Assembly (NCBI GenBank): GCA_036362985.1
Contig: JAYGXS010000005.1
Coordinates: forward strand, 47,222,033-47,286,032
Direction of reading: 5' to 3'
DNA: 64,000 nt
From: Ligula intestinalis
Taxonomy: Eukaryota > Platyhelminthes > Cestoda > Diphyllobothriidea > Diphyllobothriidae
Below are positions 44,245 to 54,654 of this stretch, piece after piece. The notes under the pieces are model-generated. The model was not told the origin of the DNA. It saw only the letters and a list, made by a program, of their open reading frames with translations, and did no database searches. A program made the translations under genes and the position numbers. The first letter of the stretch is position 1. Each line of letters starts with the position of its first letter.

Positions 44245-44941
44245 TTGATCCGCTGTTTAACGCAAAGAGCCAGAAAAATTTTCTGTGCAGATACTTTAAA
44301 AAATGGAGCTCCAAAAACTCCAGCACATGCTACGAGAGAATGGGTATCCGGACAAATTCATCCTGAAGAAAATGATGGAGAAAGTACCAAAGCCCACTAC
44401 ACCCACTGTAGAAAAGAAGACTCTATTCCTTACAGTTCCCTTTCAAGGGAACGCAGCAAGCGAACTTCTCAGCAGACTTCTCAACCAAGCCATGGCATTA
44501 ACCTTCACAGCATCGAACGTTTGAGTGTTATTCTCAACAAACCCGGTCCTGCACGGCGAAGGTAAAGATAGGCTGCCAACTCAGACCACTTCTATGTGCG
44601 TATACTCATTCACTTGTTCCTGTGGAACAGGTTATATCGTTTGCACGAGTCGGCGCTTATCAAAAAGAATATGGGAGCGCCTCCTGGCATAGCTGGCCAA
44701 ACGCGAAGTCAAAAGCATCAACAGCTCTATCGTTGCCCACATGGTTGAATCCGGACATCGTGTGGACCCCAGCGAAGCCCTTAAGGTAATTTACAGGGTC
44801 TCGCTAAACTACCCAAAGTCCCTGGGTCAACATTTGCTAGCAACAACAGAAGCGACCGCGATCCGGTTGAGAAAGCCGGTCTTGTGCGCACAGAAGAAAC
44901 TCCTACAGGCCCCGAGCTTGGCATGGCCAACGGTTACGTAA
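44245..44941 (+). mobile_element. PLE C-terminal fragment, decayed
   Basis: A first part reads MELQKLQHMLRENGYPDKFI and KKTLFLTVPFQGNAASELL (44303-44524). A second frame reads CVYSFTCSCGTGYIVCTSRR, then LSKRIWE, then a stop, then SSIVAHMVESGHRVDPSEAL (to 44941). The order matches the linker and GIY-YIG region of PLE proteins: the CSCGTGYI piece is the GIY part, with YIG changed to YIV. A stop and frameshifts show it is dead. It is a different PLE lineage from the 45-kb copy. Confidence 0.78.
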
Positions 44942-45154
44942 CAACCTGCATCTTTTCGCGCTTTCTACTGTTTCAATCGTCCCCCATCCCCTGTCCGGAC
45001 TCAACAAACCCTGATGACTATCAACTCCACGCTCTCTCGCCTAGCCCCATGACTTATTTGCGTTTTGTGATATAATAATTACCAGCATACCATTTTCACA
45101 ATCCCCAAAGACGACAAACAAGAAGGTACGAGGACATGGACCAATTTATATTGA

Positions 45155-45200
45155 GACTGACGTTTCGGACACTCTCTCGGTTCCATCATCAGAGTAACTG
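45155..45200 (-). other. hammerhead-like motif in PLE left arm
   Basis: On the minus strand CTGATGA (45186-45192), GAAA (45163-45166) and the minimal helix III A-C-G-U followed by C17 (45159). Helix I is ACT/AGT (45093+100 to 45195 with 45156-45158). Helix II pairs GGA with TCC, but one extra U sits between CTGATGA and helix II. PLE terminal repeats are known to carry type I hammerheads with very short helix III. Confidence 0.6.
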
Positions 45201-45467
45201 GGTGGTTGTTCCTGTTCGCCGGGACTGTTGCAGCCTTACCGCGTGCCTTTTATTATATCTGCGCTCGAGGCATGAACTTGGAGCTGCATGATCAATATTG
45301 ATTGACCATTGTATTGATCGTTGGTGAGCTCATGTGATTTCTGATCACTTATCGGCTGTCGCAAGTCAGCGTGCTGGCTGACGTGTTCATCGTCGACTGA
45401 CGAGTGTTTCTGCCCGCTGAAAGACGGAAATATAAGGACAACGGCCTACCGCAAGGCAACCAATACC

Positions 45468-46350
45468 ATGCGTATCCTCCACTTCAAAAGCAACCACCCC
45501 ATCTGTCACAAACGCAGTTGTGTTAGAACCTTATTCCAACGCGTTCAGACACACTGCAGCGACGAAAGTGGGGAAAAGGAGGAGATTATGTATCTCCATG
45601 CTCTATTTCAGGCCAACGGTTATCCTATGTCCTTTGTACTTAAGTGTCTTAAGGGCGCCACCTTGAGCGGTCGAAGGGAGAAGACCCTAAGTTCCGGCTC
45701 GCAATCCCCTATGAAAAAAAAATGCATTAGAGGTAGCTGCTAGAATCCTGAAGCCATTCGGGATCGGTGTGGCTCATAGGCCTGAGTCAAACATCAGACA
45801 GCAAATAATGTGGCCAAAAGACCCACTACCGGTAACAGAACAATCTGGTATGTTCTTCAGCATACCGTGCCAAGACTGTGATGCAAGGTATGTTGGTGAA
45901 ACGGGCAAACGCCTGGGCACAAGATTGCACAAGCATCAGCAGGCAATCGACCGCAACGATAAACAGTCTATGGTCTATGCCCACGCACAGCAGAAGATAC
46001 ACGTCTTCGCCTTTAAAAAAGCAAGGGTCCTGGCTCGAGCCAATGAAAAAATGGCTAGATTGCTGCTGGAAAGTTGGTCTTCGACTGGCACACTTGACAG
46101 AGACATAGACCTCCACCCCGCCTACCAGGCGTTATGCAAAAGGCTCGAGTCAGTTCGAACAAGGCCAACAAGAAAACAAAATAAATTCAAGTGTGGAATA
46201 AAACCAGCCTCGGCGGTACAAATTGGGAAGCCGGCCAGGCACCTAATCACCGCCGCGCCCACGAGGTTGAGATCAACTCAGGTGGGCCGGAACACTTGTC
46301 AGTCGACGAAAAACACGTCAGCCAGCACGCTGACTTGCAATAGCCGATAA
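45468..46350 (+). pseudogene. PLE protein, linker and GIY-YIG endonuclease
   Basis: The first frame (45468-45743) reads HFKSNHPICHKRSCVRTLF and MYLHALFQANGYPMSFVLKC, the linker region between the reverse transcriptase and the endonuclease. After a stop, 45769-46350 reads NIRQQIMWPKDPLPV, then the zinc-like CQDCDARYVGETGKRLGTRL with the YVG part and catalytic Arg, a following HKHQQAI, and LLLESW with the conserved Glu. The reverse transcriptase itself is absent. The GIY-YIG domain is the best preserved in the window. Confidence 0.85.
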
Positions 46351-46499
46351 ATGAGCAGAAATCACACGAGCTCACCAGCGATCAATATTACGGTCAATCA
46401 ATATCGATCAGGCAGGTCCAAGTTCGTGTGTCGAGTGCGGATGTAATAACAGGCACGCGGCAAGGCTGCAACAGTCCTGGCAAACAGGAACAACAACCC

Positions 46500-46550
46500 A
46501 GTTACTCTGACGATGGAACCGAGAGAGTGCCCGAAACGTCCGTCTCAAAA
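46500..46550 (+). other. hammerhead-like motif in PLE right arm
   Basis: CTGACGATGG with CCCGAAACGTC downstream: the plus-strand counterpart of 45155-45200. U7 is changed to C, so this copy has one more defect than its partner. Confidence 0.5.
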
Positions 46551-46618
46551 TAAATTGGTCCATGTCCTCGTACCTGCTTCTTCCTCTTCTTTGGGGGATT
46601 GTGAGAATGATATGATAT

Positions 46619-48700
46619 CTGGACTTCGGATCTTCACGCATATTGAATTACCAGCATGTTACTTTTTTTACCCCTCCCTATATAAATGTAACGGCCCGAA
46701 GAAAATTTATCGAAAGCTATGTATGCTCGCCAAATACCCTTCTCAATTCTCTGATGGTTAATATTTACATATTTAAAATAAGTTGAGTTAGTTTCTTCAT
46801 ATTTCAATTTTACATGCGGAAGCATGCATGCAGGAAAGTTGGCGCAGATGGGGTTTAATAAGAAATTAATGGTTAAGATGGCGCCTAGTTGATGGGGGAG
46901 GTAGGGAAGTAGCTGTGGTTTCCAGGATGTTGTATTGGCAAGACACCGATTGCAAATATATCACAACTGCAACATTCTAAAAAGGGTACGCTTTCAAAGA
47001 AGACCCCTCAGCTGTGCAAGTTCGAGGTTTGCTGATATGGATGCGCTCTCGCGTGGGATGATAATTCACGTGTAATGTACGGCGCGAAATGCCTTTGAAA
47101 GAGGAGGAGGAAGAAGAATAAGAAGTAGGGGAAGAAATAAAACCAGTTTAAAATGAACAATATCACATGATAGCTAAATACAGACCGCGTGGGAGTTTAC
47201 ACTGGGTAAGTTGGTCGGTGCGGGAAGGCGTCCGATAAGCAGGAGACTGGGCGCTTAAAAAGGTGATGATATTTCAGACAACCAGGTCTGACGACTTTTT
47301 CAGGCCGTTGCTAGTGGCCCTGAGCGGAAAGAACGTCAAAAATAAGTTAAAGGCCAGGGCAGCTTGAGGGCGGGATGCGGGAGGGAACAAGGGGAGGGAG
47401 GCCATTTATTCGGGACTGAGGGACCTCGTTGAACCAATTGCAGGAAGCCTGGCAATTCCGGTTACAGCACAGTGTGTTTGACGCCGTGGATTTGAAAAAT
47501 TCCCAGCGGCGTTTGTGGCTGTGGGTTAAAAGCGCCCTGTTCAATTGCCGCTCGGAGATGTGCCACGTCCATTGGACAGATTGGCAGGTCTGGCCAATCG
47601 GTAGATGTGATGTAGAGGACCACGTTGGGATTTTGACACCTCCAGGATGTAGGCAATGCCCAGAAGAAATTCCTCCGTGTTCTTATTTGTCACAGTCTAC
47701 AAATACAGCCAGAGGTTTAAAGTTTAAAAAAAACGGACTTGACAAACATAGGCGGAAAAAGAAGAATGGGACAGTTTCGCCCGCTAGTGTGGGCTCTGAG
47801 GCGGAAGTAGCGTGTGTTTGCGTGCCCCATTCAGTGTGAGCCCGTCTCATTAAAAGTTCAACTTATCGACCTCATCATTCGGCCTAAAGGTCACGTGCAA
47901 AAAACTGTCTACCTTTTGTGTGTGTGTGTGTGTGTGCTTGTCTACGCCTTTTTGACAACCACCCTTTGTGGCATGACAACTCGAATATAGGCAGCGAAGA
48001 GGAAGTCTTGTCGGAATCAGGTTTTGATTAGTCTGAGCCTTCGAACTCTTACTAAAGCCCATCGACAGAGGTAAAAGCGCTAAGAAAAAGCAAGCGACAT
48101 TTATACAGGCGTTAGCTAATCAACCCGCAGTGAAGTCTGCGCCTCAGATGATAACTCAGTTAATCGATTTATCGATTTGGCGCAGGAAAACATCACACTC
48201 CGCAGGTATCTCCGGACGTCCCTGACGTTACTGGTGGTTAATTTGGCCCTGCCGACTTAAACTGCTGCTTGTCTTTTGTTGACGCCTATATCTATGATGA
48301 TGAGCTCCAGTAAGGGTTCAACAGCTCAGACGGATATAACCATGGTGCCGGTGATCGACATGCCTCCTACTTTTTTACCTATACACACATGCGGGATGTG
48401 AATATTTGCCCCAAATCAAACTATGCGCAACACGACACTAAAATTTCATACATCACCAAATAATAATAATAATTCCAAGATTATGCAGAGAAACATTTGG
48501 TTCAGTATAAAAAAAACAATGTTTCCTGTGTACTCTGCAAAAACGTAGATTTTACGTCACCATGATATGTCTTAAGCGCGTGAAGCAGCATCTAAAAATG
48601 AACTTTAGTTGGAAACTGGCAGCTAAAAGCTTCCTTGCTAACATAGTACAATGAGGAAATCGCGTTCGCAAAGACGTCACTGCAAAATGGAAAGCAGGAC
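46619..48700. other. intergenic, no gene recognised
   Basis: Short frames at 47347-47839 on both strands show no domain I can name. A (GT)n run is at 47918-47936. A diverged inverted repeat related to 43610-44022 probably spans 48060-48340 (GCTAAGAAAAAGCAAGCGAC on the left, GCTTGTCTTTTGTTGACG on the right). Confidence 0.4.
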
Positions 48701-48714
48701 TCACAGGAAAAAAG

Positions 48715-48960
48715 CAAAGCTTTCGAAAAATATGTCGTAAAGCTGACTTAGATGGCCAGTGTAATCGAAATTGCTATTCCCATATTCGGTGTTGAGACTC
48801 ACTTTAGCAAAAGCAACTCGCCACTTGGGGGACACACAGGCTAACGCGTTTTCTAACGCTTGCGCCAGGGAGCCACAAGCATCAAACCCCAAGTCCAGCA
48901 CGGTTGATAAAAGTTCAGTAGGCCAATGCGCGCACGTTGGCCATCGTGCAATTAGCACAC
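48715..48960 (+). mobile_element. PLE tail fragment
   Basis: The frame at 48771-48983 reads FPYSVLRLTLAKATRHLGDT, nearly the same as NPYSVLRLNLAKVNCRWGD in the PLE at 63.27 kb. Only this C-terminal tail remains. Confidence 0.5.
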
Positions 48961-49094
48961 AAGTGAGTAATTATCCTCGATAGGGGAGTCATTAATTGTC
49001 ATAGATATGCAGTAGCACAGCCACTCTATCCAATAAATACTATTCATTAGGAGAACCGAGCACGTCACCCCGGCAGAGAGACATTCGAGGTCAC

Positions 49095-49575
49095 GCCGGA
49101 AAAGTCAACCTTGTAACAGCGGGAGGTGTTGGGATGATCGAGCACGTCAGACAGACAGAAAATACGAGGTCACATGAGGCCAGTCCGGCGCATACAGAGA
49201 ACGGGCCAAGTCACGCGACCTCCAAAGAGCCGACATTATGCCAGGAAAAAGAAGGCACAACCGAAGCCAGATGGCCCTGAAGCCGAGTTGCTAATATCAG
49301 TGAGGTCACGATGCACGGAGCATGTTAGCGAGTGTGCGTATGGCCACTTGGAGAGCCAATGGAGAGCAACGATGACTGCCCCTTAAATAGCGAGGCAGCC
49401 AGCAGAACGGGGACCCTGTTGTGGGACACGCTGCCGACGACCCGAGACTGCTGCCGAAGCGAGACCGACCACAGAAGTCAAGCTGCTGGACACACGGAGC
49501 AGAGTTGATGTATTTGTACAAGTGACAGTAAAGTACTGGCTGTTATCCTGTCTTCCCTGTCTTCCCTCCCTAACA
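49095..49575 (+). mobile_element. gypsy-like LTR with adjoining internal end
   Basis: The LTR is read as 49127-49575 (449 bases), starting TGTTGGGATG and ending CCCTAACA, so the ends are inverted and of the TG...CA type. A TTAAATAG box at 49383-49390 fits a promoter. The 30 bases before it (GCCGGAAAAGTCAACC, TAACAGCGGGAGG) match those before TGTTGGGATG at 62176, so this is a 3' LTR with the tail of the internal region. The rest of the element is absent. Confidence 0.65.
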
Positions 49576-51540
49576 CGTACTGGGAGACATAACCGGTGTT
49601 TGCACAGGAACACACCAGGTTTCAACACTATTGTCTCCGATGACGGACACACAAGGGAAGCCAAAAAGTCAGGCAAATAGAGTTCCTTTTCCTAGCTATG
49701 ACATCTGCTTCTTCTTGATGACTAGTATGGCTCCGTAAAGAAGATGTGAAAATAGGCACACCCCGCCCATGTAACATAAGTGGAACTGTACACGAGTTCA
49801 GGAAGAGTTTATACTCCCTGTTCTACCTTTTTGAGGTATTTCTAACTCAAGCCTTCAGCGGACCATTAACTTCAACCCTTACCCTACCCAACTAGACGTG
49901 GTCCTGACTAACCAGTTTAGCTAACCATAACTCGAACTATTACCATAATCAGATTTTCACTGAATTTTGACTGTGTTGCACACGTATTTCAGATGGTTCT
50001 TGTTCTCTTATCTCGTTCAGGGGGCCAACTACCTAATTAACTACGAATACGTGAGTGAACGCACTAGAAAGTTCGATCTCTAGCTAAGTAAACGGAGTAT
50101 GTCAGTAACTGGGAGTTAGTAATTCCTTTAAAATTGACTTTGTTGATGAAATACTCCCGTTGTGGTTAAATTTCTACATGTCCAGAGAAGTTCCTGCTCT
50201 CTGCAAAACACCCGGGGTAGATATGCACACAGTTCCCAGGCATATCAGGTAATCTGAAGGTGTTTTCCACAGATGATTACACTGGATTTCCCAGATCACT
50301 TGCGATTGCGATTCAAGGAAAAAAACTGCTGCCTCTGCAGTGAATAAAAATCCTCGCCATACCTTTCACTGTTTTTCTACATTCACAAAGTTGGAGTAAT
50401 GATATAAGAGGAAGCCGAGGAAGTCACTCGAGGGAACAAAACTGCATACAAATACGACCAAGGAGATTATACGGCGAGGACCAGATATTGGTGGCTATAA
50501 AGAATAGGGATTTGATAAATGACCTAATCGAATTTGTTTCTCTTCCTCTTCCTGCTGGGCTGTTCCTTGATAAGATGTACATAAGATCACTGACACAGGA
50601 ACTTTATTTGGCCCACGTTTCGCATTTTCTCTCGAACTCATCATCAGAAAGAGCGGAAACAGTTCATTGTTAATTACGGCAATCCAGAAGATGGGGTTAG
50701 ATCTGTCCATATAAAAGATGTGGGTTTCATATAAACCTCTAAGGTTTTGAGTATTTTATTAAAATATCCGCTGGTCTCAGTGAGTAAAGTAATTTTCGCT
50801 GAAAATTTTCGACTTTCACTTTCAAAATAAAGCGTGTTTATTCTTCTGCCACCAACGAGGCAACGCGAAGCAGGTTCCAATACGTAGATATCAAATGTAC
50901 GAGGTTGACTCACATTTCTTCTAAATACGGTGTTATAATGGAAGCCGGTACTTTCGCCCGTCATCCCCAGGAGAGCCGTTGACATGGTGGAGTATCACAC
51001 AAGTGTGGGGAAGCCTGGGCATTTTCCATTCATGAATTTGCGAATATTGCAGCAATCCCGTTAGGGCAGTGCACTTGCGATCGTCTCCTACGAACACTGC
51101 CTGCGAACATTTAGTCTATAAATAACAACTAGCTCCACGAACACACATGTTTCTGCGTAGTTTGGTCAGGCATTTCCAGCCTCCTGCCTATGCTCTAAGG
51201 GAGTGCCATCGTGGACTACTCTTACACGGCATGGTTTACATAAGAAATTACAGGGTCCGAAAGTAACTGCGACGTTCAGAACGTAGTAATTACCTGGAAA
51301 ATAGTCAAGGCTAAAGCTACGTGGTCCTAGATGCGTTTTTAGACCAGGAACAGCAGAAACAAAACTGACTTTGGAAAACACATCGATCGAAGTTTGTCCG
51401 TATACATGATGCGTTATGCCGCAAACGCAGTTGTGTACGGCGATCTCTCTATGAATGGGCAGCAACGCATTATACAGTAGTCGCTAAAGACCACACAACT
51501 TTCATAACTTTGTAAAAGTGTGATCATTACTCGAATATCA
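49576..51540. other. intergenic, no gene recognised
   Basis: It contains a decayed CCCTA-rich stretch at about 49860-49930 and one hammerhead-like PLE end at 50.6 kb. ORFs at 50674-50985 and 51166-51465 (minus) have no family signature. The first begins MSTALLGMTGESTGFHYNT and runs into a possible donor GTGAGT, but no partner exon was found. Confidence 0.4.
50605..50655 (-). other. PLE-type end, hammerhead-like
   Basis: On the minus strand CTGATGA (50641-50647) and GAAA (50618-50621) are followed by CGTGGGC. H17 would be G, which hammerheads do not cut, so this is an inactive remnant. Confidence 0.5.
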
Positions 51541-51989
51541 GTGTGAATGCATTGAGGAAAACTTACAACTTATAATAAACAGAAATAGGCACGTAAAGTA
51601 CTTGAAATAAATAAAGCAAGTACTAAGTGTTTGCAAAAAAATGTTGTCAATAATCCCGAGGTTCTAGAAACGTAAACAAGAACAATAAATTTAGATATTT
51701 TGTCAAGTTAAACACTTGAAGCAACCAATTTATTTAGATAGAAAGAACTTTTCTTTAGTCAAAATATTCTGTAAATTTAATTGTTACTGGAGAAGTATTT
51801 ATTGAATATCATGGAAAAATTGTCATCATTTTCTTATTTTCAAGTGTCTTCATTGACAAATTCTGCATCTGTTCGACGTTTAGACCAAAACCTTTAAAAT
51901 AACATAGATATAAAGAGCCTTAACAAAAAGAAAATGTTTTTGGATATTAGTTATTAGAATTAAATTTGACTAGAGATGAAAGAACTTTC

Positions 51990-52260
51990 AGCAGGAGTTT
52001 CCTTAATAGCGCACATATGTTCTTAGATGTTCCTATATCTATTTAAATGCCTACTCAAACGCTTCCCCTTAAGACAGAAACTTGGGGCTTTTTCACATGC
52101 GATATCACTATCCCATCCTAATCCTTACCCTAACACTCCCCTAACCCTAAACCCAACCCTTCCCTTACCATAAACCTCACCCTTACCCTAACAGAAATTC
52201 ATTGTGTAGGCATGTAAATATAAGTAAGAACATATGTGCACTACCTAGGAGTCTCCTGTC
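51990..52260. mobile_element. MITE-like element inserted in repeat B
   Basis: The terminal inverted repeats run about 37 bases and, more loosely, about 65. The left end has AGCAGGAG, CCTTAATAG and GCACATATGTTCTTA; the reverse complement of the right end has GACAGGAG, CCTAGGTAG and GCACATATGTTCTTA. GAACTTTC flanks both sides (51982-51989 and 52261-52268), an 8-base target duplication as in hAT transposons. The inside is a telomere-like repeat with no protein. Copy 1 of repeat B lacks the insert. Confidence 0.78.
52113..52194 (+). repeat. telomere-like repeat inside the MITE
   Basis: Words CCTTACCCTAACA, CCCTAACCCTAAACCC and CCCTTACCCTAACAG, a degenerate (CCCTAA)n. It lies wholly inside the inverted-repeat element, so it moved with that element rather than marking a chromosome fusion. 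Confidence 0.7.
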
Positions 52261-53350
52261 GAACTTTCTCTTCTCTTTATAATGTATTATTTTACGCATA
52301 AGTGGATTAATTCAACTTTCTTACATAATCTTGTGAATTCAAAAAAATGACCATTAACATTGCCATTTTTTGTAAAAACTTATTATTCTTCTATCTAGTC
52401 CATTTCTTTATAATGCAAAAGAGGAAAGTAAAGAACACAAAAACTATATTTCTACACGACGTACATTCAATAAGGCCTTCTTTTTCTTAAATTCGCGCTA
52501 TCATATTCGACATTTTGCAAATGCCCAAGGACATTTGTGCGCTAAAACAAACTTTTTTACTTTCTTTGTTTTTGTGACAGCATTTTGTGCAGAAAAACTT
52601 CACAGGAAAGCTAAACAGAATTGTTAAACTACAAATTTAAATGTTACTGCAAATAAATGCGATTCCTTCAACTTGGCTTCACTTGAATCTGAATAATTTT
52701 GGACAAACTTTTCTAGTTCTTGAATGAATATCTTCTAAAACTATTTGTCTTATTTTAGAGTTCCTTCACAGTATAATCAACATGTACGTGCAATTTGATT
52801 CTCTCTTTCATAATAGCATAGGAAATTCCTTCGATATGAGACTACTCCCAATTCCCTCAAAAATAATGGCCATTTCTCTTAGGTAGCCTAACTAAAATGA
52901 GGATTTTCCTAACTGAGGGCTTTCGCAGAATTTAATCAACTGAGTAAATCAAAATAGTGTTAATAAATACACGTTTAAGTACCTAGTCAAATTTTATCAT
53001 GAAAGTTGCATGGTCTTTGGTGACATATGTAGTTAGCCGAACGACAAAAGGCCAGAACTCTCTATAAGAGTTACATTAATGGCTCACTACAGTACGTGGA
53101 AACCCCATCTTTCTGACATCTGGTAATAAGGTTTAAATCGGCGGGGCATATCAGGGTGAATAATAAATTATTTAAAAAATAGAGCCTACGAAAGTAGAAA
53201 ATAACAGATATAATTATTTTAATAACTAGGCATTTAGTGATGGGTTATTTTACCCTGATCTGTTTCAGGATGCACTCACCCTGTTTTTTGATTGTTCGTT
53301 TTGCGAGCTAATTGGAACCCCAATTAGGTATATTGCTCGCTAACTTTTAG

Positions 53351-53750
53351 TAACAATGGTATTTAATGGTATTTACTAACAAACGGAGAGCACACTCACG
53401 AAGGCCTTTTCAGTCTCGTTGGACGTCACCAGGTGGTGGTAGTTCAACTTCAGTGTAGCAGCGGAAATTTCCATCACACTCGAGTTTCAAACCCGAGTCT
53501 CTCGGGCCAGAGGTGAACGCTCAACCTCTGAGCCACGGGTCCGCCATGTTGTCGGTTTGTGATCGCGACTACATAGAAATGGGTTCGCCTCTGGCCGGAG
53601 AGACGCGGGTTAAAAACTCGAGTGTGACGGCAATTTCCGCTGCTACACTGGAGTTGAGCTACCACCACCTGATGACGTCCAACGAGACAGAAAAGGCCTT
53701 CGTGAGTAAGCTCTCCATTTGTCAGTAAATACCATTCAATACCATTGTAA
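53351..53750. mobile_element. two SINE copies head to head, a 400-base palindrome
   Basis: The left half (53351-53540) is the minus-strand copy and the right half (53545-53750) the plus-strand copy. Arms match out to ATGGTATT...TTTACT.AC on the left and GTCAGTAAATACCATT on the right. The minus copy has A box TGGCTCAGAGG (53525-53535) and B-box-like GGTTTGAAACTC (53482-53493). The plus copy has a changed head. Both carry the hammerhead-like 3' part with AAGGCCTT. Confidence 0.75.
53651..53716 (+). ncRNA. hammerhead-like fold in SINE copy 2
   Basis: CTGATGA is at 53669-53675 and GAAA at 53690-53693. Helix III is the perfect palindrome AAGG/CCTT (53693-53700), with C17 at 53701. Helix I is CAC/GTG, then GAGCT/AGCTC beyond an internal loop. 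Helix II is GTC/GAC with a C-A mismatch at the position normally G10.1-C11.1, so cleavage may be weak. Confidence 0.62.
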
Positions 53751-54654
53751 ATAGACATTTAATTCGCGATAATTAGAATGCGAAAAACAACCACTAGGAA
53801 ATACAAAGAGTGGATAGTGCCAAAATATAACCACAGGTTGCCAAAAAGGGAAACGAAAACGAAATAAAACGGAACTAAAACCAAAAGTAAACTCAAACTA
53901 AGGCCATGATTCGGCAAAAAATACTTACTGCTACGAAGTAAGTAGAGAGGTATGGGAAAAATAAGCTTTAGTGGACCCTTAATTTAACTGTCACTGAACT
54001 CTCTCATCTTTAACGCCCCTCATGGTATACGTCGGGGGGCGGATGGACTCAGTACATCTGGTAGACGAACACCGCACAGTCCCTAACGGCCTTCGCCAGT
54101 CGGGATGCTGACGTTCTGGGTTAAGAAAATGATCGCGTACAGCTCATTTTGTCGCGGCTAGACATGCAAACAAACATGGGAAACCTCACTCGTGGCTGTG
54201 ACAATAATGGACAAAAGCAAAGTCTTCAATACTGTTGTTTAAAACCTTATCTGGACACATAAGCAAGAACTCCCTGCAGGGATGGGGCGTACACCATTAT
54301 AAGCCCAGGGCAAAACTAACACCAATTTGGTTTCGGGATGACGATAAACCTCCCCAAGTATACTACCGTAAAAAAGTCGCCCTCCCCAGCCCCCTCCCCT
54401 GCCAGGGCGATGACATACAAGTGTCTGTGTGTAAACGACTGCTGACCGAGAGGGATGCCAATTGAAGATTACCTCACCTTGCTATCGCTCTGTTGTATCT
54501 AAGGCTGAGATAAAAACTGAAATAACACAGCCATCACCTATTACGCCTATTTTGAAGATAGGGGTTATGGGGTGCCCGCACACTCGTTTCATGCCACGAT
54601 CAGTGACCGCCCAACTAACATCGCCAATGTGCCCGCTCGTAACTAACAGCACAA

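Larger units (their letters stand above)
45088..46618 (+). mobile_element. PLE with about 330-base inverted terminal repeats
   Basis: The left arm (about 45088-45415) and right arm (about 46280-46618) are reverse complements over about 330 bases. Shared words include AATCCCC.AAAG, CGAGGACATGGACCAATTTA, GTTTCGGAC/GGGCACTCTCTC, GTTGCAGCCTT, GTCAGCGTGCTGGCTGACGT and TCGTCGACTGAC. Between them lies the C-terminal part of a PLE protein. Known PLEs often carry long terminal repeats in direct or inverted orientation, so this looks like a 5'-truncated PLE with its inverted copy. Confidence 0.75.
51548..52961 (+). repeat. AT-rich long repeat B, copy 2
   Basis: The same order of blocks as 1795-3235, in the same orientation, well diverged. 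About 280 bases present in copy 1 are absent, and a 271-base inverted-repeat element has been inserted at 51990-52260. Confidence 0.62.

Noticed and set aside
47347..47839. Overlapping frames of 64-136 codons on both strands that could be a gene.
   Set aside because: No domain, no splice partners and no agreement on one frame; at most a decayed repeat.
50674..50985. Minus-strand frame MSTALLGMTGESTGF.. with a good ATG context and a GTGAGT donor, as a first coding exon.
   Set aside because: No second exon could be joined, and the frame runs into PLE-type end sequence.
52113..52194. Interstitial telomere repeat marking a chromosome fusion.
   Set aside because: It lies wholly within an inverted-repeat element with a target duplication, so transposition explains it.
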